From Maribacter thermophilus (GTDB lineage Bacteria > Bacteroidota > Bacteroidia > Flavobacteriales > Flavobacteriaceae): 64,000 nt of DNA. A program made the position numbers and the translations under genes. The DNA lies in contig NZ_LDAS01000001.1 of the NCBI RefSeq assembly GCF_001020565.1, positions 7,023-71,022 on the forward strand, written 5' to 3'. A model generated the notes under the pieces. It saw nothing but the letters and a program-made list of their open reading frames with translations. It was not told where the DNA came from and made no database searches. Positions 16,746 to 25,587 of this stretch are shown here, in pieces; position 1 is the first letter of the stretch; each line of letters opens with the position of its first letter.

Positions 16746-17840
16746 TTAAAAATACTTGATAGGATTTGTTATACTTTCCGATAAACGGATTGCAAAATTA
16801 GGAATTTTTTTTGTAAGATAATCAACTAAAAGGTTTTTTGTAAACTGCTCAGTTTCAAAGTGTCCAATATCGGCTATGACCATTTGCCCTTCAGCCTCAT
16901 AAAATTGATGGTATTTTACGTCGGCCGTTACAAAAATGTCGGCTCCGGCTGCCTTTGCGGCACCGATGGCAAATGCCCCGCTACCACCCAGAACGGCTAC
17001 CTTTTTTATAGGTTTGTTTCTGAGTTCTGAATGCCTAACGACAGCGGCGTTCATTTTGGTCTTAAGAGTGGACAAAAATTCTTTCTCGGGCATCGGTGTG
17101 GCCAGTTCGCCGATCATTCCCATTCCGATATACGGGTTGTGGTTTTCAATACTAAATACTTCATAGGCAACCTCTTCGTACGGATGGTGTGTTTTTAATG
17201 CGTTGATTACCCCTTTTTCGTCTGCTTTTAAATAGGTAATGGAAACCAAAGATTCTTTTTCGTAATGGGTAACACCTTTTTCTCCTTTGGTGGGGTTCGT
17301 ATTTTCACCTGCCTTATAACTGCCAACTCCGTCTACGGTAAAACTACAATTACTATAATTGCCTATGTGGCCCGCACCGGCAGCAAATAGTTTTTCTTTT
17401 AAAAAGTCGGCATCATCAACAGGTACATAGGTGGTTAGTTTTCTGATCGTATCTTTTTTTGGTATTAGGATACGGGTTTTTGACAATCCTAGAACCTCAC
17501 AGATTTTAGCATTTACGCCTTTGGGTGAGTTATCTAAGGCAGTATGTATGGCGTATATGGCAATTTTATTTTCAATAGCCTTTATTACCGTACGTTCCAC
17601 ATAGTTTTTGCCAGTTATTTTTTTTAGTCCGCTAAAAACGATCGGATGAAAACTGACAATAAGGTTGCATTGGTTGGCGATGGCTTCGTCCACTACACTT
17701 TCAATGGTGTCCAAAGTGACCAAAATTCCGCTTATCTCCATCAATTCATCTCCGACCAAAAGGCCTACATTGTCAAAATCTTCGGCATGGCTCAAGGGAG
17801 CTAACTCCTCTAAAACTTGGGTAACCTTCTTAATTGTCAT
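16746..17840 (-). CDS. NIF3-like dinuclear metal centre protein
   Basis: 364 residues from the ATG at 17840 (a TTG at 17846 is a less likely start). N-terminal part has AEDFDNVGLLVGD and SFHPIVFSGLKKITG, with His and Asp residues for the two-metal site; the central insertion (about 130-230) is the CutA/PII-like domain of the long NIF3 form; the C-terminal half has GHFETEQF with more ligands. These proteins form toroidal hexamers; the function is poorly known (a GTP cyclohydrolase 1 type 2 label is common but weak). A -7 box TATCTTTG is at 17863-17870. Confidence 0.88.
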   Translation of the reverse strand: MTIKKVTQVLEELAPLSHAEDFDNVGLLVGDELMEISGILVTLDTIESVVDEAIANQCNLIVSFHPIVFSGLKKITGKNYVERTVIKAIENKIAIYAIHTALDNSPKGVNAKICEVLGLSKTRILIPKKDTIRKLTTYVPVDDADFLKEKLFAAGAGHIGNYSNCSFTVDGVGSYKAGENTNPTKGEKGVTHYEKESLVSITYLKADEKGVINALKTHHPYEEVAYEVFSIENHNPYIGMGMIGELATPMPEKEFLSTLKTKMNAAVVRHSELRNKPIKKVAVLGGSGAFAIGAAKAAGADIFVTADVKYHQFYEAEGQMVIADIGHFETEQFTKNLLVDYLTKKIPNFAIRLSESITNPIKYF

Positions 17841-17862
17841 TTTCAAAAAATTATCTGGTTAT

Positions 17863-17870
17863 CAAAGATA
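17863..17870 (-). promoter_or_regulatory. -7 box TATCTTTG for NIF3-like gene
   Basis: Perfect TANNTTTG match on the minus strand 23 bases upstream of the ATG at 17840, in the short space shared with the divergent lpxK. No TTG element at normal spacing. Confidence 0.35.
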
Positions 17871-17891
17871 AAATATTATAATTTCGTTCAG

Positions 17892-18899
17892 ATGCAACTG
17901 TTGAGAAAACTTCTTTTTCCATTTTCCCTGGTATATGCCCTTGTGGTCTATATTCGTAATTTTTTGTATGATATAGGCGTTTTTAAATCGGAGCGTTATG
18001 ACACGCCAACGGTCTGTATCGGAAATCTTAGTGTGGGGGGTACGGGCAAGACACCTATGACAGAACTGGTGATTGATATATTAAGGGATACAAGTAAGTT
18101 GGCGGTGTTGAGTAGGGGGTATAAAAGAAAGTCGAAAGGTTTTGTTCTTGCCCAAGCCGATAGTACGGTAGAGGAAATAGGAGATGAGCCCTTTCAGATA
18201 TTTTCGAAGTTTCCGGAAGTTACGGTCGCCGTAGATGCAGATAGGAGAAATGGTATTCGGGAATTGGAAAAAAAGATACATCCGGCGATGATTTTGTTGG
18301 ACGATGCTTATCAACATAGAAAGGTTTTGCCCCATTTTTCTATCTTGTTAACCGCTTACGGCGATTTGTATACAGACGATTGGTATTTGCCTACAGGAAA
18401 CCTTAGGGATAGTAAATATGCGGCCAATAGGGCTAATTTGATTGTTGTGACTAAATGTCCCTCTGATATTACAGGCCAAGAACAAGAACGTATTGTAAAT
18501 AAAATAGGACCAAAGAAAAACCAACAGGTGTTGTTCGCCCATTTAGCCTATGACCAAGATTTGAAGCATGGAGCTACAACCGTTGGGCTGAATACTTTTA
18601 AAGATAAAAAGGTTAGTCTTGTTACAGGTATTGCGAATCCGGCTCCTTTGGTCGCTTATCTAAAAAATAAAGGATTGGAGTTTGATCACTTGTCTTTTGG
18701 TGACCATCATTTTTTCTCGGAAAACGAAATAGACCGATTAAAAACGAAAGAAGTCATCATAACTACCGAAAAAGACTATGTAAGATTAAGTGATAAGTTG
18801 GATAATTTGTATTACCTGCCTGTTAAACATGTACTTCTTAATAACGGATATAAAGTGTTGAAAGAACAGCTTTTTCAGCTTATGAACGGGATTTCTTAG
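17892..18899 (+). CDS. lpxK: Tetraacyldisaccharide 4'-kinase
   Basis: 335 residues from the ATG at 17892; the frame is open upstream to 17817 but that would run into the divergent NIF3-like gene. Inner-membrane enzyme that phosphorylates the lipid A precursor at the 4' position. Seen: N-terminal membrane-associated helix (LLFPFSLVYALVVYI), Walker A GNLSVGGTGKTP, and LDDAYQHRKV with the catalytic-site Asp. Its last 20 bases overlap the convergent hybrid kinase gene, with no terminator between them. Confidence 0.93.
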   Translation: MQLLRKLLFPFSLVYALVVYIRNFLYDIGVFKSERYDTPTVCIGNLSVGGTGKTPMTELVIDILRDTSKLAVLSRGYKRKSKGFVLAQADSTVEEIGDEPFQIFSKFPEVTVAVDADRRNGIRELEKKIHPAMILLDDAYQHRKVLPHFSILLTAYGDLYTDDWYLPTGNLRDSKYAANRANLIVVTKCPSDITGQEQERIVNKIGPKKNQQVLFAHLAYDQDLKHGATTVGLNTFKDKKVSLVTGIANPAPLVAYLKNKGLEFDHLSFGDHHFFSENEIDRLKTKEVIITTEKDYVRLSDKLDNLYYLPVKHVLLNNGYKVLKEQLFQLMNGIS

Positions 18900-21099
18900 T
18901 GTTTTTGTCAAATATGTTCTCTCCGATTTTTTGATAGAAAACTTCAGGTTTAAATGGTTTTGTTACCACATCGTTACATCCGGCGGCATAAAAACTTTCT
19001 AAACTATCGTCCAATGATATAGCCGTTAGCGCAATTATAGGCGTTTCCTTGTCAAATTTTCTTATTTGTAGCGTGGCTTCTTCACCACTTATGCCAGGCA
19101 TGTGAATATCCATTAAAATGGCATCGTATGTATTTTCTTTGGCAAGGTTTACGGCTTCTTCTCCATTGCTCGCAATATCACTGGTGATTTCTTTTTTTGT
19201 GAGCATTTTTTTGGTAATGACCTGGTTTATTTTATTGTCTTCAACGATAAGTATGTGAAGTCCTTTAAAATCATAATCGCGAGGAGTAATCTCAAAGGCA
19301 ATATCATCAACAAGGTCATCTTTACTTTTCATATTGATCTCAAATGAAAAAGAACTGCCTATGCCCAGTTTGCTCTCCAATCTTATGTTGCTTTCAAAAA
19401 GGCCCAATAAACTTTTAACAATGGTGAGGCCAAGCCCTGTACCCCCATATTCTCTGTTTATTTGTATAGATCCTTGTTCAAAACCATCAAAAATACTTTG
19501 TTGTTTTTCTTTTGAAATACCAATACCGTTATCTTTTACCTCAAAATAGATGGTAACATCTTCTCCTTCTTTTTTGCCTAGTTTACAAATAACGTTTACC
19601 GTACCGTTTTTTGTGAACTTTATGGCGTTGCCAATTAAGTTTATGAATATCTGTGAAAGTTTTAAAGGATCGCTCATTAAATGACTGGGAATATTGGAGT
19701 CATAATCGAGAATCAACTTTGTGTTATTTTCCTTGGCGCTCTGTTGTAGCGAATCCATTACCTCGTTCAATATCTTTTTGAGGTTGAATTCCATATTCAA
19801 GGGTTCTAACTTATCGGCATCGATTTTGTTGATGTGAAGAATATCGTTAATGAAATTCAATAGATAATCACCTGAAAATTTTAGTGCTTTGAGGTGTTCT
19901 TTTTGATGCTCCGCAGGATTTTCCTCTAAAAGCAAATGCGTAAGTCCGGTTACAGCGTACAAGGGGGTTCTTAATTCATGGCTAACGGTAGATAAAAAGT
20001 TGGTTTTGGCTTCCATGGCCTGTACGGCACTGTCCTTCGCTTTTTGTAATTCTTGATTTTTAGTCTGTAGAAGATCGTTTGTCTTTAATTTTATCTGATT
20101 GTTTCTGTAGAGGGAAACGGCCAATAATGATATTATTATTAAGAAAGCGGAAGCTAATATGGCCGTAAGCTCAGACCTGTTTTGCGATTCTTTGAGTTCT
20201 TCTATCGTGTGGTCTTGTTTTATAATAAGTTCTGTCTTATAATCGTCTCGTATCTTATCGGCTGTTTTTGCCTCGGTCTTAAGTTTGTCGATAGTAAATA
20301 AAGAATCTTTGATGCTGAGTAAATTTTGGCTACTGGCCCATGCATTTTCATATAGTCCCATTTTTGCATAGACGTCGGACAAAATTTCGTTTGCTTCCTT
20401 AACTTCTAAAAAAAAGCCGTTTTCTTTGGCAAGGGCCAACGCATTTTCGGCATTTTTAGAGCTTTCTGGATAGTTGTTGGTCTTTTGGTATAGTTTGGCC
20501 AGGCCTAAATAGGCTTGGGTGGACAAATAATCTTTTTCGTGTATGTCCGAGTTGACCACAAGGGAGTTGAGGTTTTTGGTGGCGCTATCATATTTTTCCA
20601 ATTTTATGTAAACATACGCTTCCGTTAATAGAATGTTGTTGATAAAATTACGGTCGTTGTTCAATTGTTTAGCTTCGTTCAGCATAAACAAGGATTGAAA
20701 ATTTTGATCGGCCTGATACAATAGAACAGCTTCTATGTATTTATGAATGGCGTCACCGTATGGGTACGCAACATCTTTGAGCAGTACGCTTGCCCGATCC
20801 CAGTAAAATTGGGTGTCGCTTTCTTTTTCAAGCTTTAGGTAGAGTAGGGCCAACTCATGATAACAATCTATCAGCCCCTTTACATCTTCATTTTTTTCTG
20901 CTTCTTCGGCAGCCTTGTCAAGTGTCTCTATTGCAAGGTCTATTCTGCTCTGGTTTCTGTATGTACGGGCCTCGTCAAAGAAGGGGTCTAAACTTACAGT
21001 GGATACAGAATCTTGGGCAGACAAGGTCACTCCCGCCAATAATACAAAGCATAAGGGGAAAAAATAATTGACGATCCTATGTAAATAAGAAGTCTTCAA
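18880..21099 (-). CDS. TPR hybrid sensor histidine kinase/response regulator
   Basis: 739 residues. Signal peptide 1-28 (ends LSAQ), TPR-like helical repeats about 35-290, membrane helix about 310-330, coiled coil, HisKA with phospho-His in STVSHELRTPLY, HATPase with NLIGNAIKFT, DNGIGISKEKQ and GGTGLGLTIV, then a receiver with phospho-Asp in ILMDIHMPG and Lys in VTKPFKP. The TPRs should face the periplasm. The start is TTG at 21099, sharing the sequence TTGA with the stop of the GAPDH gene, so the two are probably translated together. The output partner is not in the gene. Confidence 0.9.
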   Translation of the reverse strand: MKTSYLHRIVNYFFPLCFVLLAGVTLSAQDSVSTVSLDPFFDEARTYRNQSRIDLAIETLDKAAEEAEKNEDVKGLIDCYHELALLYLKLEKESDTQFYWDRASVLLKDVAYPYGDAIHKYIEAVLLYQADQNFQSLFMLNEAKQLNNDRNFINNILLTEAYVYIKLEKYDSATKNLNSLVVNSDIHEKDYLSTQAYLGLAKLYQKTNNYPESSKNAENALALAKENGFFLEVKEANEILSDVYAKMGLYENAWASSQNLLSIKDSLFTIDKLKTEAKTADKIRDDYKTELIIKQDHTIEELKESQNRSELTAILASAFLIIISLLAVSLYRNNQIKLKTNDLLQTKNQELQKAKDSAVQAMEAKTNFLSTVSHELRTPLYAVTGLTHLLLEENPAEHQKEHLKALKFSGDYLLNFINDILHINKIDADKLEPLNMEFNLKKILNEVMDSLQQSAKENNTKLILDYDSNIPSHLMSDPLKLSQIFINLIGNAIKFTKNGTVNVICKLGKKEGEDVTIYFEVKDNGIGISKEKQQSIFDGFEQGSIQINREYGGTGLGLTIVKSLLGLFESNIRLESKLGIGSSFSFEINMKSKDDLVDDIAFEITPRDYDFKGLHILIVEDNKINQVITKKMLTKKEITSDIASNGEEAVNLAKENTYDAILMDIHMPGISGEEATLQIRKFDKETPIIALTAISLDDSLESFYAAGCNDVVTKPFKPEVFYQKIGENIFDKNTKKSRS

Positions 21100-22106
21100 A
21101 TATATTTTTTTCTTACCATTAAATTTACCAAGTCTATTAATCTATTGCAATACCCCGTCTCATTATCGTACCATCCTATGATTTTCACCATTTTGCCTAT
21201 AACCGAGGTCATTAAAGAATCAAACGTACAAGAATAACAACTATTGTTTATATCTATAGATACTATTGGATCTTCTGTATAACAGAGAATATTTTTTAGT
21301 TCGTTCTTTGATGCTTTCTCAAAAGTATCATTAATTTCTTGGATTGAGGTATTTCTTCTTACATTGAAGGTAATATCTGTCAAAGACCCGTTGGGTACAG
21401 GAACTCTGATGCCGCAACCGCCTATAACATCTGCCAGTTCCGGAAAGATGCGTGTCAGTGCTTTTGCGGCTCCTGTCGTAGTTGGTACGATCGATTGTGC
21501 CGCAGCTCGGGCCCTTCTCAAATCCTTATGTGGTTGATCGTGTAAACTTTGGTCGCTCGTGTAAGAATGTACAGTGGTAATATATGCCTGATCTATACCG
21601 CAAAGGTCATTTATCACCTTTATCATCGGGGCTGCATTATTGGTAGTGCATGAGGCATTGGAAATTATGGAATCCTCTTCTTTTAATGTTTGTTCGTTGA
21701 TTCCATAGACAATCATTTTAATGTCATCGTCTACAGGGGGGGCGGAAAGAATCACTTTTTTGGCCCCGTTCTTTATGTATTGGTCAAGAATATCCTTAGT
21801 CTTGAATTTTCCAGTACATTCCAACACGATGTCAATATCATATTGGCCCCAGTCTATACTTCTGGGGTCTGCAATATTGGTAAGTTTTACCGGCTTGTCG
21901 TCAACAATGATATGTGCGCCGTTATGGGTAATATTGCCCGAATAAATACCATGTATGCTATCGTATTTTAATAAATGGGCGAGTGTTTTGGAATCTGCCA
22001 GGTCATTAATGGCAACTACGTTTATATGAGGTTTATCTTGAAGAAGTCGGAAGAAGGTTCTTCCGATTCTACCAAAACCATTGATGGCTACATTAACCTT
22101 TTTCAT
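21096..22106 (-). CDS. gap: Glyceraldehyde-3-phosphate dehydrogenase, type I
   Basis: 336 residues. Rossmann motif INGFGRIGR (9-17), Asp35 in AINDLAD fits NAD preference, catalytic Cys153 in SNASCTTN and His180 in TTVHSYT, and WYDNETGY near the C-terminus. It catalyses NAD-linked oxidation and phosphorylation of glyceraldehyde 3-phosphate. Some core positions depart from common forms (CTTNNAAP, GCGIRVPVPNGS, ETGYCNR), so it may be a secondary paralog. It sits between lipA and a hybrid kinase rather than with glycolytic genes. Confidence 0.9.
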   Translation of the reverse strand: MKKVNVAINGFGRIGRTFFRLLQDKPHINVVAINDLADSKTLAHLLKYDSIHGIYSGNITHNGAHIIVDDKPVKLTNIADPRSIDWGQYDIDIVLECTGKFKTKDILDQYIKNGAKKVILSAPPVDDDIKMIVYGINEQTLKEEDSIISNASCTTNNAAPMIKVINDLCGIDQAYITTVHSYTSDQSLHDQPHKDLRRARAAAQSIVPTTTGAAKALTRIFPELADVIGGCGIRVPVPNGSLTDITFNVRRNTSIQEINDTFEKASKNELKNILCYTEDPIVSIDINNSCYSCTFDSLMTSVIGKMVKIIGWYDNETGYCNRLIDLVNLMVRKKYI

Positions 22107-22184
22107 AGGTTTTTTGAACAGTTAAGATGATTGGCCCATAGGGTCTTTAGAGTGCATTATTAGGCCAACATGGGGCTTAAAGCA

Positions 22185-23060
22185 TTAGTTTATGTGTTTA
22201 TGGGCTTTGTAGGACGACCTTACCAGAGCTCCGCTTTCAACATGTCTAAATCCCATTTCCAGCCCTATTTCTTCGTATTTTTTAAATTGATCGGGTTTAA
22301 TGAATTCTTTTACGGGTAAATGTTTTTTTGATGGTTGCAAGTATTGTCCAATGGTTACTACATCTACATTGGCCTCTCTAAGGTCCTGCATTGTTTGTAT
22401 AACCTCTTCTTCCATTTCTCCCAATCCTAGCATAATGCCGGATTTGGTCCTGTTTACACCATTGGCCCTTAGGTATCTTAAGACTTCTAAACTACGTTCG
22501 TATTTGGCCTGTATACGTACTTCTCGGGTCAATCTTTTGACTGTCTCCATATTGTGCGACACTACTTCTGGCGATACTTCGATGATACGGTCCAGATGTC
22601 TTTCTATACCTTGAAAATCTGGTATTAAAGTCTCAAGTGTGGTAGACGGATTCATTCTTCGTATCGCTTTAACGGTCTCGGCCCAAATAATAGACCCCAT
22701 ATCTTTTAGGTCGTCCCTGTCCACCGAAGTGATTACCGCATGCTTTATGCCCATTATCTTAATGGAGCGGGCCACTTTTTCTGGCTCTTCCCAGTCTACG
22801 CTTTCCGGTCTACCGGTCTTTACACCACAAAATCCGCAAGAACGGGTACATACGTTGCCGAGAATCATGAAGGTAGCGGTACCTTCGCCCCAACATTCGC
22901 CCATGTTCGGACAACTACCAGAGGTGCATATAGTGTGTAGGTCGTACTTGTCGACCAATCCACGAAGTTGGGTATATTTTTTTCCTGTAGGTAGTTTCAC
23001 CCTTAACCATTTCGGTTTTCCCTTCGGAGGTGCGTTGTTTTCTTTTACAGCTGTAGACAT
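22185..23060 (-). CDS. lipA: Lipoyl synthase
   Basis: 291 residues. Radical SAM enzyme inserting sulphur into octanoyl groups on lipoyl domains. Both iron-sulphur sites are complete: auxiliary cluster Cys45, Cys50, Cys56 ([12 protein letters not shown]) and radical SAM cluster Cys71, Cys75, Cys78 (CTRSCGFC). The C-terminal RSSY motif ([10 protein letters not shown]) that supplies the serine ligand is also present. A -7 box lies at 23075-23082. No lipB is adjacent. Confidence 0.96.
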   Translation of the reverse strand: MSTAVKENNAPPKGKPKWLRVKLPTGKKYTQLRGLVDKYDLHTICTSGSCPNMGECWGEGTATFMILGNVCTRSCGFCGVKTGRPESVDWEEPEKVARSIKIMGIKHAVITSVDRDDLKDMGSIIWAETVKAIRRMNPSTTLETLIPDFQGIERHLDRIIEVSPEVVSHNMETVKRLTREVRIQAKYERSLEVLRYLRANGVNRTKSGIMLGLGEMEEEVIQTMQDLREANVDVVTIGQYLQPSKKHLPVKEFIKPDQFKKYEEIGLEMGFRHVESGALVRSSYKAHKHIN

Positions 23061-23074
23061 GCCTAATTTTTATA

Positions 23075-23082
23075 CAAATATA
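23075..23082 (-). promoter_or_regulatory. -7 box TATATTTG for lipA
   Basis: Perfect TANNTTTG match on the minus strand 14 bases upstream of the lipA ATG. The nearest TTTG (23096-23099) leaves a spacer of only 13, shorter than usual. Confidence 0.4.
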
Positions 23083-23170
23083 CGAAGTAAAGATGCAAAC
23101 CCTTTTATGATAAAAGAGCTAGTATTTTAAAATTAATATAACTGTTCTGTAGTTGGATGCGTTTTGGAAT

Positions 23171-23722
23171 TTATCTTCTGTTTCTTATAATTTCTGCCAA
23201 AAGCTTTTTGGCCCTTAAGAGTTTTACCTTAACGTTGTTCATGGGTTCGTTCAGTTTCTCCGCTATATCGGCATAACTAAGCTCATGAAAATATCTTAGG
23301 TTTATTACTTCTTGGTAGTGTGGTTTTAGGCTCTTGATGTCTCTTAGAAGGTCGGCCAAATTTTGTTCTTGGATCAATTGATCTTCCATTGAGAGCGAAT
23401 CATCGTAAACCTTTTGGATCGCCTCTTCGTTTCTTCGGGTTTCCAATAGGCTTTTTTTTCTTTTGCGGACCAAGTCTATATGGATGTTCTTTGAAATGGC
23501 GATCAGCCATGTCTTAAAGAGATAGTCGTCGTTATAGGTCTTTATTTTGTCGAACGCCTTTGAAAATGTCTGTATGGTAATATCTTCCGCATCATTTTCA
23601 TTTTCGGTCCGTTTCAATTGAAAACCATAGACGTCGTTCCAGAACATATCCAGTAATCTGCTATATGCTATCTGATTACCTTCTTTTGCCTTTGCTATTA
23701 TGTCTTTTACGGTTTCGTTCAA
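23171..23722 (-). CDS. ECF-type RNA polymerase sigma factor
   Basis: 183 residues. Region 2: IAYSRLLDMFWNDVYGF, NDAEDITIQTFSKAF, FKTWLIAISKNIHIDLVR. Region 4: LKPHYQEVINLRYFHELSYADIAEKL and VKVKLLRAKKLL. The start is TTG at 23722; no ATG precedes region 2. It lies 55 bases downstream of a small cysteine-containing membrane protein gene and 110 bases upstream of lipA. No recognisable anti-sigma domain protein adjoins it. Confidence 0.88.
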   Translation of the reverse strand: MNETVKDIIAKAKEGNQIAYSRLLDMFWNDVYGFQLKRTENENDAEDITIQTFSKAFDKIKTYNDDYLFKTWLIAISKNIHIDLVRKRKKSLLETRRNEEAIQKVYDDSLSMEDQLIQEQNLADLLRDIKSLKPHYQEVINLRYFHELSYADIAEKLNEPMNNVKVKLLRAKKLLAEIIRNRR

Positions 23723-23777
23723 TATAAATGCTAAGTAGGAGGAACTATTTTTTAAGAAATGTCAAGCGTTGTCTTTT

Positions 23778-23978
23778 TTAGGAAACAGCTTCCCTTTTGC
23801 AATCTTGTTCGTCTGGCATTTTACCGCACATGCTACATGCTTGCCCGTCTTTGTTTAGATACGGACTTTGACTAGCACAGGTACCGGCGAACTTACCGTC
23901 TTTCTTTGCCCAAATTTTTATGGCTATTCCAGAAAACGCCAATGCTAAAAGTCCAATAGTGAGTAATATTAGTTTCAT
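23778..23978 (-). CDS. Small single-pass membrane protein with CxxC
   Basis: 66 residues. One membrane helix (about 3-20) followed by a Lys-rich stretch (KIWAKKDGK), which by the positive-inside rule places the C-terminus in the cytoplasm. The tail has four cysteines at 34, 48, 51 and 60, including CSMCGK, resembling a metal or redox site. The protein type is common and uncharacterised in flavobacteria. Its position directly before an ECF sigma gene hints at a sensing partner; this is inference. Confidence 0.78.
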   Translation of the reverse strand: MKLILLTIGLLALAFSGIAIKIWAKKDGKFAGTCASQSPYLNKDGQACSMCGKMPDEQDCKREAVS

Positions 23979-24003
23979 CTTTTGAAATTTTGTACAAAGG
24001 TAA

Positions 24004-24030
24004 AAAAATAAAGCCCCGATTCGGGGCTTT
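24004..24030 (-). terminator. Intrinsic terminator after sigma/anti-sigma operon
   Basis: On the minus strand AAAGCCCCGA pairs with TCGGGGCTTT (24010-24030), followed by TATTTTTTT, downstream of the anti-sigma gene. Confidence 0.88.
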
Positions 24031-24064
24031 ATGATTACTTTATGTGTTAAGATATGTTTTTGGT

Positions 24065-24823
24065 TTAATAGGCGATATTGGCTACAATATTGTCGACTGT
24101 AGGGTTTTGGTTACCACCTTTTGGCTCTATGGTAATGTAGCCGACCGCATTTTCCGCATAGGGCAGGGCCATAAGATTTTGACCGTCTCCGGCCTCTTCT
24201 ATAATGCCCAAGTTCAACATTTCGCCATTTACCTCTGCCCACATTTGGTAACACTGGTCTTCAGGTAGGTGAGGTAGTTTTTTTACATTGATATACGATA
24301 ATTTTTTTACCGGGTTGATGTAAGCGACGGCTTTTAGTTCTTTTGCCTTTTGGTTTCCTTTTACATTATATTTTTTAGTGCTTGGATTGTTAAGGACAAT
24401 GAACTGATTTCTTACATCTTCCAATTGCTGTTTCATGTCGGCCTCCAAAAGTTTTATCTTATTGCTGACAACGGTGTTTTCTTCTTGAAGGTCTTGATTT
24501 TGGTTCCAGAAGAAAAAGGATGCCCCGGCAAACATGATAGCGGCAAAACTCGCGGCAATGGCATATCTGAAGAATCTTTTTCTTCCCTGGTGTTCTGAGC
24601 GGATACGTGCCGTTATCTTTTCTTTGAGTCCTTCCGGTGATTCTACGGCATGCAGTTTGGCGAAAATTTCCAAACTTTCTTGCAGCTCGTTATAGGTTTC
24701 TCTCACTTCCGGGTACATGGCAATATACTGCTCTACCTTCAGTGATTCTGTCTCTGTGGTATGCCCAAGGAGATATTTTTCCAATAAATCCGAGTCCAGG
24801 AATATTTTAATTTTTTCTTTCAT
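24065..24823 (-). CDS. Anti-sigma factor, RskA-like
   Basis: 252 residues. Cytoplasmic N-terminal helical region (LLEKYLLGHTTETESLKVEQYIAMYPEV) without the zinc HxxxCxxC motif, one membrane helix at about 84-104 (YAIAASFAAIMFAGASFFFW), a short coiled coil, and a periplasmic RskA C-terminal domain (YINVKKLPHLPEDQCYQMWAEV). Its ATG overlaps the sigma gene stop by four bases (ATGA), the classical layout of a sigma/anti-sigma pair. It should hold the cognate sigma inactive at the membrane until degraded. Confidence 0.88.
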   Translation of the reverse strand: MKEKIKIFLDSDLLEKYLLGHTTETESLKVEQYIAMYPEVRETYNELQESLEIFAKLHAVESPEGLKEKITARIRSEHQGRKRFFRYAIAASFAAIMFAGASFFFWNQNQDLQEENTVVSNKIKLLEADMKQQLEDVRNQFIVLNNPSTKKYNVKGNQKAKELKAVAYINPVKKLSYINVKKLPHLPEDQCYQMWAEVNGEMLNLGIIEEAGDGQNLMALPYAENAVGYITIEPKGGNQNPTVDNIVANIAY

Positions 24824-25383
24824 CCTATTATATTTAAAAGAAACGTTAGCATGGCCGGCCCGTATACTTTACGTAATTCACGAAGTCCGATTTTTAGTCT
24901 AGATTTGATGGTGCCCAAAGGAATATTAAGTTCGTCGCTTGCTTCCTGCTGTGTCATTCCCTGAAAAAACAGGGCGTCCAACACTATTTGGTACTTTTCT
25001 TCTATCTTATCCAGATGTTCCTCAACATCCATGAATTCTGGCCTAATGCTATCTACGCCTAAATTATATACGTCAGAAACATCTATTTGGATTTCCTTAT
25101 CTGTTTTTGTATTGATACTTCTTAATTTGTCGATAGCGGTGTTTCTAGTAATACGAAACAGCCATGTAAAAAGTTTGGCTTTAGTGGGGTCATAAGAATC
25201 CGCTTTCTTCCATATTTTGACAAAACTTTCCTGAAGTACGTCTTGTGCAAGCTCTTCATTTCTCAATACCTTGTTGGCCACCCCTAAAAGAGTGTCCCCG
25301 TAATGGTCGTACAGAAGTGAAATAGCCTTATCATTCCTTTCCTGTAGAAGTTCAACTATATGTTTTTCAAGTAGTGTGCTCAT
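24820..25383 (-). CDS. ECF-type sigma factor, SigK-like
   Basis: 187 residues. Region 2 (ISLLYDHYGDTLLGVANKVL, EELAQDVLQESFVKIWKK, KLFTWLFRITRNTAIDKLRS) and region 4 (YQIVLDALFFQGMTQQEASDEL, GTIKSRLKIGLRELRKVY) are complete. Overlaps the anti-sigma gene by four bases. A 9-base inverted repeat (25392-25400 with 25430-25438) lies just upstream of the start and may serve autoregulation. Confidence 0.9.
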   Translation of the reverse strand: MSTLLEKHIVELLQERNDKAISLLYDHYGDTLLGVANKVLRNEELAQDVLQESFVKIWKKADSYDPTKAKLFTWLFRITRNTAIDKLRSINTKTDKEIQIDVSDVYNLGVDSIRPEFMDVEEHLDKIEEKYQIVLDALFFQGMTQQEASDELNIPLGTIKSRLKIGLRELRKVYGPAMLTFLLNIIG

Positions 25384-25391
25384 ATATAATG

Positions 25392-25438
25392 GACAAACCT
25401 AAAGTTTTTTAATCTATAAACATCCAAAAAGGTTTGTC
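25392..25438. repeat. Inverted repeat upstream of ECF sigma gene
   Basis: GACAAACCT (25392-25400) and AGGTTTGTC (25430-25438) are perfect complements separated by 29 bases; the proximal arm ends 9 bases from the start codon. Candidate operator or leader hairpin. Confidence 0.5.
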
Positions 25439-25587
25439 GTTCCGTATATCAATAAACGCTAATTTATAAAATTGATTGTTAAAGAGGCGTTATCTAAAAA
25501 TATATCTCTCATAAGTGTGCAGCTGGTAACTGCCACTTAGTTTTTGGTTAGTTTGGTTTGGTATAACCCCTGGAGTTTTTCTGGGGG

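Noticed and set aside
16223-16759. 178-residue plus-strand frame
   Set aside because: Antisense of the coiled-coil gene; Ser/Phe-rich composition is the mirror of Glu/Lys codons.
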